DNA of 6,860 bases from JAHEEL01 sp039715165 (GCA_039715165.1 JBDLHX010000118.1:1-6860); one strand, 5' to 3'; shown: positions 1-6,643, counted from the first letter of the stretch. Program-made: numbers and translations. The notes: generated from the sequence alone by a model not told the origin.

Positions 1-69
1 CAGTGGGGGGACGCGGAGGAGCGCAGCGACGACGCAGGGGGGCTCTGGGAGCCCGAGTCGCGACGATGA
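1..69 (+). CDS. Possible C-terminal tail of a plus-strand gene (partial, 5' end outside window)
   Basis: Frame 1 is open from the window edge to a TGA at 67-69 and would give 22 residues beginning QWGDAEERSDD and ending EPESRR. The composition is acidic and hydrophilic, as in a disordered C-terminal tail, and most codons end in G or C like the confirmed genes. The stop would lie 14 nt before the stop of the convergent nfu gene, a normal tail-to-tail spacing. Against this, the stretch is short, another plus frame is also open here, and its GC-rich wording resembles the intergenic repeat at the far end of the window. Upstream sequence is needed to decide; no function can be assigned. Confidence 0.3.
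   Translation, partial: QWGDAEERSDDAGGLWEPESRR
40..54. other. Small hairpin downstream of nfu, possible terminator stem
   Basis: GGGCTC (40-45) and GAGCCC (49-54) form a perfect 6-bp GC-only stem with a 3-nt loop. It starts 29 nt past the nfu stop on the minus strand, where transcription of the murA-spoIID-nfu block might end. No T-run follows on either strand, so it is not a canonical intrinsic terminator. It could help bidirectional termination or be chance in GC-rich DNA. Confidence 0.3.
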
Positions 70-83
70 GATCTGCCGCGGGG

Positions 84-386
84 TTAGACGGCTTCGATGC
101 TCGTCACGCCAGGGACGCGGTCTTTCACGATGCGCTCGATACCGGCGGTGAGCGTCATGGTCGAAAGGGGGCAGCCTCCGCACGCTCCGACGAGCTGGAG
201 CGATACCTTGCCACCCTCCGCTCCGAGGAGAACGAGGTCTCCGCCGTCGGCTTGCAGTGCCGGGCGGATGTACTCGAGTGTCGATTCGAGCAGCGACAAG
301 TCGATCTCTTCGGCACCGTCGAATCCGGTGTCGTCTCGATCCGTCGGGGATGCGATCTCGATGACGTTCTCTTGCTCGGCTGCCAT
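84..386 (-). CDS. Nfu-type (NifU C-terminal domain) iron-sulfur cluster scaffold protein
   Basis: The 100-residue protein is a small cytosolic Fe-S scaffold or carrier of the NifU C-terminal family, which binds a cluster between subunits and delivers it to target apoproteins. Residues 1-28 are an acidic, probably disordered leader. The Nfu domain fills about 30-100. It has the family signatures IRPALQADGGD (40-50), GACGGCP (67-73) with the cluster-binding pair Cys69 and Cys72, and VPGV (91-94) near the end. The ATG at 386 is chosen because upstream in-frame codons lie largely within the preceding gene and look non-coding. No good Shine-Dalgarno is present; GGGAGA at 404-409 is 17 nt away. The gene lies 40 nt after the SpoIID-like gene and is probably cotranscribed with it. 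Family assignment is firm; client proteins are unknown. Confidence 0.9.
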   Translation of the reverse strand: MAAEQENVIEIASPTDRDDTGFDGAEEIDLSLLESTLEYIRPALQADGGDLVLLGAEGGKVSLQLVGACGGCPLSTMTLTAGIERIVKDRVPGVTSIEAV

Positions 387-426
387 GTCCGGCAAGGTAC
401 CCGTCTCCCGCGATCTACCGGGACGG

Positions 427-1767
427 TTATCGGGGCCAGTGGCGGACGTGGATCTGACCCGGCACGAGCTGCCCGACGGGTGGGACGACACCGATCGACC
501 GAGAGCGTGACCGGATCATCCAGGGTCCGGCTCCGCCGTCGCCGACACGCACGTCGTTGACGTACATCGTGAACGGCCCATCGGCGGTCACCAAAGCGTC
601 CGGCAGTTCCCAGTCGAGGCCGACGACAACCCGCTCCGGCAGCAGCGGGCCGGCATCGACGAGCTCCGCTCCCGTGTAGTAGTGCGTGAGGATCTCTTGG
701 TGATCTGCGCCGGCTCGTGCCATCGCGTATGCCCCCCACTGGCTCATGCCGACGCCGTGGCCCCATCCTTCACCGTTGATTCTCACCATGGTCGGAGCGG
801 GTCGATCTTCGGGTGGGAGCCACCTGACAATCCGTTCGTCGATGGGTTCGGTCTCCTGGATCCCGATCTCGTAGGTGTAGGACGGAAGTGATTGCGGGAG
901 CCGCTTCCCATCGGCGCGGCGGGCCGGGAGCAGGCCGGGCGCCATGTCGGGACCGTGACGGTTCATCACCCCTTTGAGGCTCGTAGCAGCGATCTCCACG
1001 GAGCCCTCCTCGGTCGTGACATGGATCATCGTGCGGCCGTTCCCCTCCCCCGGATCGTCGGTCGCGATGGCGAGGAGATCACCGCCGACGTCGTAGCCGT
1101 CCGCCTTCAGGATCTCGACGAAGGTCCTGGGGTAGACGGCGATCGTCCACGACGCGAGCGGGGACACGCCGGCCTCCGGCGAGTCGACCGGCTGGAGGTA
1201 CGGGATCGCCGACCCTCCCCAGATGTCCTGGTTCGCCCGCGTCCGGCTCCCCATGCTCGACGAGTAGACCGCTTCGATCGGCACGCCCTCATAGACGAGG
1301 ATCTCCCCGGCGGTTCGTTCGACGGCATCGACCCACCGGGAGCCTCCCGAGGCGTCGATCGATCCGATGCCCCGGTACACCTGGCAGGCGCTCGTCGCGC
1401 AGATGTCGAAGCCGTAGCGTGCCCGGTCGCCCGAGCGGCCACCCCGTGTGTATCGAGCCAGGTAGGTCCTCGCAGCAACGACTTGGGCGGCGAGCGCCTC
1501 GGCGGACCACGAGTACGGCACTTCCCGGATCCCGAGGAGGTAGTCGACGACGTCGACCTCCTCGGTGAGGGCGAGGCCCGAGCGAGACCAGCGGAGGGCG
1601 ATCTCGCCACCGTAGGTTCGCCCGTCGATCTCGAAGGTCGTGCCCGGCCCCGGTTCGAGGCGAATGACCTCGATGTCTGCGTCGGCCGATGCCACAGCAG
1701 AGCTTGGTGGAATGAGCACCGCCGTGGCGGCAAACGCAACGAGCACGAGACGGGTCAGGCGTGTCAT
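427..1767 (-). CDS. Secreted SpoIID/LytB-domain protein, probable peptidoglycan lytic transglycosylase
   Basis: The 446-residue protein starts with a signal peptide: Arg at 3 and 6, a hydrophobic core at 7-19, and an Ala-Ser-Ala site giving likely cleavage after residue 28. The SpoIID/LytB domain follows. Its first block, YLLGIREVP (76-84), contains Glu82, which aligns with the catalytic Glu of SpoIID, and continues into AAQVVAARTY (93-102). The middle block is CATSACQVYRG (123-133). The closing block, GEGWGHGVGMSQWGA (332-346), runs into EILTHYYTG. About 80 further residues after the last motif look beta-rich and carry no motif I know. SpoIID enzymes cut glycan strands lacking stem peptides. 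In endospore formers the protein drives engulfment, but this family also occurs in non-sporulating bacteria, where I would infer a wall-remodelling role. The ATG at 1767 is 19 nt after the murA stop and has no clear Shine-Dalgarno, so translation may depend on ribosomes leaving murA. Confidence 0.88.
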   Translation of the reverse strand: MTRLTRLVLVAFAATAVLIPPSSAVASADADIEVIRLEPGPGTTFEIDGRTYGGEIALRWSRSGLALTEEVDVVDYLLGIREVPYSWSAEALAAQVVAARTYLARYTRGGRSGDRARYGFDICATSACQVYRGIGSIDASGGSRWVDAVERTAGEILVYEGVPIEAVYSSSMGSRTRANQDIWGGSAIPYLQPVDSPEAGVSPLASWTIAVYPRTFVEILKADGYDVGGDLLAIATDDPGEGNGRTMIHVTTEEGSVEIAATSLKGVMNRHGPDMAPGLLPARRADGKRLPQSLPSYTYEIGIQETEPIDERIVRWLPPEDRPAPTMVRINGEGWGHGVGMSQWGAYAMARAGADHQEILTHYYTGAELVDAGPLLPERVVVGLDWELPDALVTADGPFTMYVNDVRVGDGGAGPWMIRSRSRSIGVVPPVGQLVPGQIHVRHWPR

Positions 1768-1786
1768 CGTCGATGCCGTGAGCGTG

Positions 1787-3046
1787 TCACACGCGCTCGA
1801 TGGTCGCTCCGAGAGCGCTGAGATGATCGACAAAGCCGTCGTATCCACGGTCGACGTGGTGTGCCCCGACGATCGTCGTCGTCCCGTCGGCGCGGAGCCC
1901 AGCGATGGTGAGCGCCGCTGCAGCGCGAATGTCGCAGCCATCGACCTCACAGCCGCTCAACTCCTCGACGCCGCGGATGACGATGTGCTGCCCGTCGGTG
2001 TGGATGTCTGCCCCCATCCGGTTGAGCTCGCCGATGTACCGGAAGCGGGCTGCGTACACGTTCTCGGTGGCGATCGACGTGCCGGCCGCGACCGAGAGCA
2101 GCGCCACCATCTGGGGATGCATGTCGGTGTGGTAGCCGGGGAACGGGAGCGTCGCGAAGTCGATCGGCTCGGGACGATCCGGGCCCTCGATGGTGATCCA
2201 GTCGTCGCCCATCGACACGGTTGCACCGGCATCGGCGAGCTTGCTCAGCTCCATCCTCAGGTGCTCGGGTACGCAGTCGCGGATCGTCACACTGCCGCCG
2301 GTCATGGCGGCGGCGATCGCATAGGTGCCGGCTTCGAGACGGTCCGGGACGACCCGATGATCCGCCGGGTGGAGCTCGTCGACGCCGTGGATGTGGATCG
2401 TCGACGTGCCCGCTCCGTCGATCTGCGCCCCCATCGCTACGAGATAGGCAGCGAGGTCCGCGAGCTCCGGCTCGCGAGCCGCGTTGCCGATCGTCGTCGT
2501 CCCCTCGGCGAGAACGGACGCGAGGAGGATGTTCTCGGTAGCGCCCACCGAAGGGAACTCGAGGTAGATCTCAGCGCCGTGGAGACCATCGGGCGCCGTG
2601 GCCCGAAGCACGCCGTGCCGGAGCTCGAAGGTGGCGCCGAGGTCCTCGAGACCGCCGAGATGGAGGTCGATCGGCCGCGAGCCGAAGTCGTCCCCGCCCG
2701 GCAGAGCCACGCGGGCTTCACCGGTGCGGGCGAGCAGCGTTCCGAGGATGAGGATGGACGCCCTCATCTGTCGGACCAGGTCGAGCGGTGCCTCCGGATT
2801 GGGATCCTCGGGGACGACGATCTCGAGCGTCGCGCCGTCTCGTTCACACGTCGCGCCGACGTGGCGGAGAACGTTGCCCATGATCTCCACGTCGAGGATG
2901 CGCGGCACGTTCGAGAGGTGGTGCACGCCGGGGGCGAGAAGGGTCGCCACCAAGTGCTTGAGCGCCGCGTTCTTCGCACCGAGGACCGCCACCTCCCCCT
3001 CGAGGCGGACGCCCCCTGTGACGCGGAGAGATTCGATGCGATCCAT
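1787..3046 (-). CDS. murA: UDP-N-acetylglucosamine 1-carboxyvinyltransferase (Asp-type MurA)
   Basis: MurA transfers enolpyruvate from PEP to UDP-GlcNAc, the first committed cytosolic step of peptidoglycan synthesis. The 419-residue length matches the family. Visible signatures are GAKNAAL (23-29, substrate Lys25 and Asn26), LPGGDDFGSRPIDLHL (115-130), PDRLEAGTY in the middle, TDMHPQ with the expected catalytic base Asp308, and a C-terminal DIRAAAAL and HHVDRGYD. The active-site loop has Asp119 where the E. coli enzyme has Cys115. This substitution is known from mycobacteria and chlamydiae, keeps activity, and blocks alkylation by fosfomycin. The usual Gln after TDM is His here. The ATG at 3046 is chosen because MDRIESLRVTG aligns with known MurA N-termini and a -10-like TAACCT lies 7 nt upstream. 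It heads the minus-strand block. The Asp loop also argues against the related EPSP synthase family. Confidence 0.96.
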   Translation of the reverse strand: MDRIESLRVTGGVRLEGEVAVLGAKNAALKHLVATLLAPGVHHLSNVPRILDVEIMGNVLRHVGATCERDGATLEIVVPEDPNPEAPLDLVRQMRASILILGTLLARTGEARVALPGGDDFGSRPIDLHLGGLEDLGATFELRHGVLRATAPDGLHGAEIYLEFPSVGATENILLASVLAEGTTTIGNAAREPELADLAAYLVAMGAQIDGAGTSTIHIHGVDELHPADHRVVPDRLEAGTYAIAAAMTGGSVTIRDCVPEHLRMELSKLADAGATVSMGDDWITIEGPDRPEPIDFATLPFPGYHTDMHPQMVALLSVAAGTSIATENVYAARFRYIGELNRMGADIHTDGQHIVIRGVEELSGCEVDGCDIRAAAALTIAGLRADGTTTIVGAHHVDRGYDGFVDHLSALGATIERV

Positions 3047-3053
3047 GGTTCTG

Positions 3054-3059
3054 AGGTTA
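3054..3059 (-). promoter_or_regulatory. Candidate -10 element for a leaderless murA transcript
   Basis: On the minus strand TAACCT fits the actinobacterial -10 pattern TANNNT and is followed by 7 nt and then the murA ATG, so transcription would begin at or next to the start codon. No Shine-Dalgarno exists between them, which agrees with a leaderless message. No convincing -35 was found at the normal distance. Confidence 0.4.
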
Positions 3060-3088
3060 GGGACGCGCCGCCTTTGGGCACTGCATCC

Positions 3089-3119
3089 GTGACGCCACGC
3101 CAACCTGTCACGCTACGAT
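3089..3119 (+). promoter_or_regulatory. Candidate promoter of the rpiB-ppk1-mutT1 block
   Basis: TACGAT at 3114-3119 fits the -10 pattern TANNNT. GTGACG at 3089-3094 is a partial -35 match, but the 19-nt spacing is longer than ideal. The start would fall near 3126, leaving a short leader that holds the AAAGGGA ribosome-binding site at 3135-3141. GTGAC (3089-3093) and GTCAC (3107-3111) form a 5-bp inverted pair within the promoter, which could be an operator half-site pair or chance. Confidence 0.33.
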
Positions 3120-3144
3120 CGCGGCGCGTCGACCAAAGGGAAAC

Positions 3145-3594
3145 ATGCGGATAGCGATGGGTACCGATCACGGAGGATTCGCCCTCAAGGAGGAGCTGAA
3201 GGCGCGGATCGTCGATGCGGGCCATGAAGTCGTCGACTTCGGCACCGATTCGCTCGACTCCGTTGACTTCCCCGACTTCGTCGCACCCGCCGCCCGTGCC
3301 GTCGCCTCCGGTGACGCCGACCGGGGAATCGTCCTCTGCGGATCCGGCGCCGGCGCGTCGATCACGGCGGGGAAGATCTCCGGGGTCTTCGCTGCGACCA
3401 TCCACGACGTGTACACCGCGCACCAGGCCGTCGAGCACGATGGTCTCAACGTGCTTGCGCTCGGGGGACGGGTCGTCGGTCCCGAACTGGCGTGGGAGAT
3501 CGTCGAAGCGTTCCTCGGGGCCGAGTTCTCCGGCGAGGAGCGCCACGTCCGCCGCGTCGAGAAGCTCGAAGATCTCGACAAGACGCGTTCGTAG
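3145..3594 (+). CDS. rpiB: RpiB/LacAB-family sugar-phosphate isomerase, probable ribose-5-phosphate isomerase B
   Basis: The 149-residue length is normal for this family, which interconverts ribose 5-phosphate and ribulose 5-phosphate in the cytosol. Visible signatures are GTDHGGFALK (6-15), the catalytic-type CGSGAG with Cys65 (65-70), His98 in VEHDGLNVLALGGRVVG (96-112) for ring opening, and a terminal RHVRRVEKL (133-141) with phosphate-binding Arg. The wording AHQAVEHD (92-99) resembles a distinct RpiB subgroup rather than the E. coli type. Two positions differ from the usual family loop: Asn before Lys77 is Gly76, and the Arg of the GIRA-like motif is Phe82. A different aldose phosphate is therefore possible. 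The ATG at 3145 is preceded by AAAGGGA at a suitable distance. It lies 68 nt before ppk1 on the same strand and diverges from murA. Confidence 0.85.
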   Translation: MRIAMGTDHGGFALKEELKARIVDAGHEVVDFGTDSLDSVDFPDFVAPAARAVASGDADRGIVLCGSGAGASITAGKISGVFAATIHDVYTAHQAVEHDGLNVLALGGRVVGPELAWEIVEAFLGAEFSGEERHVRRVEKLEDLDKTRS

Positions 3595-3620
3595 ACCCCG
3601 TTCGCAGAGCATCCCTCCGG

Positions 3621-3626
3621 TATCAT
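3621..3626 (+). promoter_or_regulatory. Possible internal -10 element ahead of ppk1
   Basis: TATCAT in the 68-nt rpiB-ppk1 gap is a good match to the -10 consensus, about 37 nt before the ppk1 ATG. I see no matching -35 at 16-18 nt. It might allow ppk1-mutT1 to be expressed separately from rpiB. Confidence 0.25.
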
Positions 3627-3662
3627 GACGGCCGTCCCCGACCTCCTGCGACCGTGAGTCCG

Positions 3663-5747
3663 ATGAACACAACACCGTACGTCAACCGTGAGCTGTCGCT
3701 CCTCGACTTCCAGGAGCGCGTGTTCGCGCTCGCCGAGGTGCTCGAACGGCCACTGCTCGAACGGGTGAAGTTCGTCGCGATCGTGTCGTCGAACCTCGAC
3801 GAGTTCCACCAGGTGCGGGTCGCCGGCCTCCTCGAACAGGCCGCGGGTGGCGTCACGAAGTCCGGTCCCGACGGCCTGACTCCCCATCAGCAGCTCGCTG
3901 CGATCCGGGAGCGGGTGATCGAACTCAACGGCAAGATCGACGCCCTTTTCACCGAAACGCTTCTCCCCGCCCTCACCGAGGAGGGCATCGAGATCGCCAC
4001 CTACGAGGGCCTCACAGCCGAGGAGCGCCACCGGCTCGACATTGTGTTCGAGGAAGAGATCTTCCCGGTGCTGACACCGCTTGCCGTCGACCCGTCGCAC
4101 CCGTTCCCGTTCATCTCCGACCTCTCCCTGAACCTCGCCGTGCTCCTACGCGAACACTCCAACACCGGGTTGAGGTTCGCGCGAGTGAAGATTCCGCCGA
4201 ATGTCCCACGTCTCGTCGCTCTCGAGGACGGGCGGCGGTTCGTGCCGATCGAGCAGATCGTCAACCATCATCTCGCGAGGCTCTTCGGTGGCCTCGACGT
4301 CGTCGGATCATCGACCTTCCGTGTCACACGGAGCGCCGACCTCGCCGTCGAGGAGGAAGAAGCCGATGACCTCCTCTCAGCAATGGAGAGCGTCTTGCGG
4401 TACCGGCAGCGTGCCGCCCAAGCGGTCCGCCTCGAGGTCGAGTCCGGCATCGCCGAGAACGTCCTCGACCTCCTCCTCCACGGCCTCCAGCTCACACGAG
4501 ATGAGGTCTACACGCGCAGTGCGCCACTCGGCCTTGCCGGCCTCTGGGCCGTCTACGGACTCGACCGGCCCGACCTGAAGGACCCGTCGTGGATGCCGAC
4601 GACCCAGCCGAGACTCGCAGAGTCCGGCGGGCGGTCGATCGACTTCTTCGAGGAGCTGCGCAAGGGCGACATCCTCGTCCACTACCCCTACGAGTCGTTC
4701 GCCACGTCGACCGGCACATTCCTCGCTCAGGCAGCCGCCGACCCGGACGTGCTCGCAATCAAGCAGACGCTCTACCGCACGTCGATCCCGGACGACCCCG
4801 CGATCGGCGGTGAGGAGGCCGTCGTTCGCACCCTGATCGAAGCCGCAGAGGCGGACAAGCAGGTCGTCGTCCTCGTCGAGTTGAAGGCCCGCTTCGACGA
4901 GGCGGCGAACATCAACTGGGCGAAGATGCTCGAGTCGGCCGGCGTCCACGTCGTCTACGGGGTTCAGGGGCTCAAGACGCACACGAAGACGCTGCTCGTC
5001 GTCCGGCGCGAGAAGGACGGCATCCGCCGCTACTCGCACGTCGGGACCGGGAACTTCAACCCGAACACGGCACGGATCTACGAGGACATCGGTCTCTACA
5101 CGGCCGATGAGGAGATCGGTGCGGATCTCTCCGAGATGTTCAACCATCTCACCGGCTACGCCCGTCCCGCTTCGTATCGCAAGCTCGTCGTTGCGCCGGA
5201 CTTCCTCCGGTCGAAGATCGTGGACCGCATCCGGGAGCAGGCGGCGCTCGGGTCGGACGGCCACATCCTCATGAAGTCGAACCACATCGTCGATCCTGAG
5301 ATCATCAACGAGCTGTACGACGCGTCCGGCAAGGGCTGCCGGATCGACCTCATCGTGCGAGGCAACTGCTCGGTGCGTGCCGGCGTGCCCGGGTTCTCCG
5401 AGACGATTCGTCTCCGCTCGATCGTCGGCCGGTTCCTCGAGCATTCACGCATCTACCGCTTCGGAAGCCCGGGGCCGACCGCCGTCTACTACATCGGGTC
5501 TGCGGACATGATGCAGCGCAACCTCAACAACCGCGTCGAGGCCCTCGTGCCGGTGACGGATCCCCGGCTGAAGGGGCGTCTCGAGGAGATCATCGAGGTC
5601 GAACTCTCCGATGACCGCCTCGCATGGGAGGCGAACCCAGACGGCACGTGGACGAAGGTTGCCCGGGATGCCGGTATCGATACCCATGAGACCCTCCTCG
5701 CCCTCGCCGGCGAACGAGCCCGTGGCGAGTCGCCGTATCCGTCGTGA
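3663..5747 (+). CDS. ppk1: Polyphosphate kinase 1
   Basis: PPK1 reversibly moves the terminal phosphate of ATP onto inorganic polyphosphate at the inner face of the membrane. The 694 residues match the usual length of about 690. The N-terminal domain has YVNRELSLLDF (6-16) and SNLDEF (43-48); a head domain follows to about 315. The first catalytic domain contains DILVHYPYESF, Arg372 and Arg410 (ELKARFDEAAN; Mg-binding Arg in the family), and GLKTHTK with His440, equivalent to the autophosphorylated E. coli His435. The second contains RGNCSVRAGVPG and FLEHSRIY with His594, equivalent to His592. All key residues are present, so it should be active. Compared with mycobacterial enzymes, six to eight residues are inserted after Arg372 (SIPDDPAIGGEEA). 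The ATG at 3663 is chosen by N-terminal alignment; an in-frame GTG at 3654 would add three residues. The Shine-Dalgarno is weak. Its stop overlaps the next start. Confidence 0.97.
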   Translation: MNTTPYVNRELSLLDFQERVFALAEVLERPLLERVKFVAIVSSNLDEFHQVRVAGLLEQAAGGVTKSGPDGLTPHQQLAAIRERVIELNGKIDALFTETLLPALTEEGIEIATYEGLTAEERHRLDIVFEEEIFPVLTPLAVDPSHPFPFISDLSLNLAVLLREHSNTGLRFARVKIPPNVPRLVALEDGRRFVPIEQIVNHHLARLFGGLDVVGSSTFRVTRSADLAVEEEEADDLLSAMESVLRYRQRAAQAVRLEVESGIAENVLDLLLHGLQLTRDEVYTRSAPLGLAGLWAVYGLDRPDLKDPSWMPTTQPRLAESGGRSIDFFEELRKGDILVHYPYESFATSTGTFLAQAAADPDVLAIKQTLYRTSIPDDPAIGGEEAVVRTLIEAAEADKQVVVLVELKARFDEAANINWAKMLESAGVHVVYGVQGLKTHTKTLLVVRREKDGIRRYSHVGTGNFNPNTARIYEDIGLYTADEEIGADLSEMFNHLTGYARPASYRKLVVAPDFLRSKIVDRIREQAALGSDGHILMKSNHIVDPEIINELYDASGKGCRIDLIVRGNCSVRAGVPGFSETIRLRSIVGRFLEHSRIYRFGSPGPTAVYYIGSADMMQRNLNNRVEALVPVTDPRLKGRLEEIIEVELSDDRLAWEANPDGTWTKVARDAGIDTHETLLALAGERARGESPYPS

Positions 5748-6634
5748 GCCCCGAACGCTTCCGCGCATCGATCAAGGCGGCGGGCGGGGTCGTCTGGCGA
5801 ACGCGGGAGAACGGCACACGGGAATACCTCCTCGTCCACCGTCCCCGCTACGACGACTGGTCGCTCCCGAAAGGGAAGCTCGACCGTCGCGAGGGGTACC
5901 TCGAGGCGGCGCTTCGCGAGGTCCGTGAGGAGACGGGCATTCGCGCGAACCGGGCGCTCGAGATCGGATCGGTCGGATATGAGACGGACGCGGGGAATCG
6001 CAAGGTTGTCCGCTGGTGGCTCATGGAGGCGGTCGGTGGCAAGTTCCGTCCGAACAAGGAAGTCGACGACGTCGCCTGGCTGACGCGCGGAAAGGCCGAC
6101 AAGCGCCTCCAATACACGAACGACAAGAAGGTGCTGCGCCGCGCCGAGGCGCTCCTCGACGATCCCACCTACTCCAGGATCTACCTCGTCCGGCACGCTG
6201 CCGCCGGTACGAAGTCGCAGTGGAAGGGCAAGGACCACAAGCGGACGCTCGACCGTCGCGGCCGGAAGCAGGCCATCGACCTGGCTGTGCGCTTCAGGGC
6301 GCATCCGATCTCGCGGATCCTCACCTCGGAGTACCAGCGCTGCCTGCAGACGGCGAGGCCCCTCGTCAATGCCATCCGGGTCTCCGCCCAAACCGATCGG
6401 CGGTTGCGGGTCGATGGGAACCCGGACGACGTGTTGAAGCTCATCCGAGAGTTGCGGGGTGAGGCGGCCGTTCTGATCACCCACGGCGAGGTGATCGGCG
6501 CCGTGATGGGGAAGCTTGCAGCCGACGGACTCGACCTCGACGGCCCGATGGAGTGGAAGAAGGGCTCGGTGTGGGTGTTGGAGGCGAGCAAGGGCCGCGT
6601 CCGCTCAGGCCGCTACGTCCCCCCCAAGCGCTAG
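5744..6634 (+). CDS. mutT1: MutT1-like Nudix hydrolase fused to a histidine phosphatase domain
   Basis: The 296-residue protein has two domains, as in mycobacterial MutT1. Nudix residues (about 10-140) include HRPRYDDWSLPKGK (32-45) and a perfect Nudix box GX5EX7REUXEEXGU at 44-66, with metal-binding Glu59, Glu62 and Glu63. The histidine phosphatase domain (about 144-290) has LVRHAAAG with nucleophile His151, KRTLDRRGR (166-174), Arg199 in SEYQRCLQT, and second His247 in ITHGE. Characterised MutT1 converts 8-oxo-dGTP or 8-oxo-GTP to the diphosphate and cleaves diadenosine polyphosphates. The same cytosolic role is inferred here. The start is GTG at 5744; its first four bases, GTGA, include the ppk1 stop, so translation is probably coupled. 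No ATG start is available in a suitable place. M. tuberculosis also has ppk next to mutT1, but convergent. A plain SixA-type phosphatase is excluded by the complete Nudix domain. Confidence 0.93.
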   Translation: MSPERFRASIKAAGGVVWRTRENGTREYLLVHRPRYDDWSLPKGKLDRREGYLEAALREVREETGIRANRALEIGSVGYETDAGNRKVVRWWLMEAVGGKFRPNKEVDDVAWLTRGKADKRLQYTNDKKVLRRAEALLDDPTYSRIYLVRHAAAGTKSQWKGKDHKRTLDRRGRKQAIDLAVRFRAHPISRILTSEYQRCLQTARPLVNAIRVSAQTDRRLRVDGNPDDVLKLIRELRGEAAVLITHGEVIGAVMGKLAADGLDLDGPMEWKKGSVWVLEASKGRVRSGRYVPPKR

Positions 6635-6643
6635 ATCCTGATC

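Noticed and set aside
3..560. Long plus-strand open frames opposite nfu (3-560 and 97-510)
   Set aside because: They are antisense to a clear Nfu gene, Arg-rich and low in complexity, and have no recognisable domain; open antisense frames are common in GC-rich DNA.
1768..1950. Longer N-terminus for the SpoIID-like protein starting at 1950
   Set aside because: It would overlap the murA C-terminus and bury the signal peptide 61 residues inside; the ATG at 1767 gives a proper signal peptide at the N-terminus.
1640..3154. 504-codon plus-strand open frame opposite murA
   Set aside because: It lies antisense to murA, whose protein is strongly conserved over its full length; the antisense translation shows no motifs and is rich in Arg, Asp and Val, as mirrored GC-rich codons give.
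3492..3662. Longer N-terminus for PPK1 starting at 3492
   Set aside because: The added residues overlap rpiB, are Arg-rich and do not resemble PPK1; the family N-terminus aligns from the ATG at 3663.
4377..5444. 355-codon minus-strand open frame opposite ppk1
   Set aside because: It is a mirror of the PPK1 frame with no domain, promoter or ribosome-binding site; PPK1 motifs run through the whole region.
5489..6484. 331-codon minus-strand open frame opposite ppk1 and mutT1
   Set aside because: It spans the ends of two well-supported genes in antisense and carries no recognisable motif.
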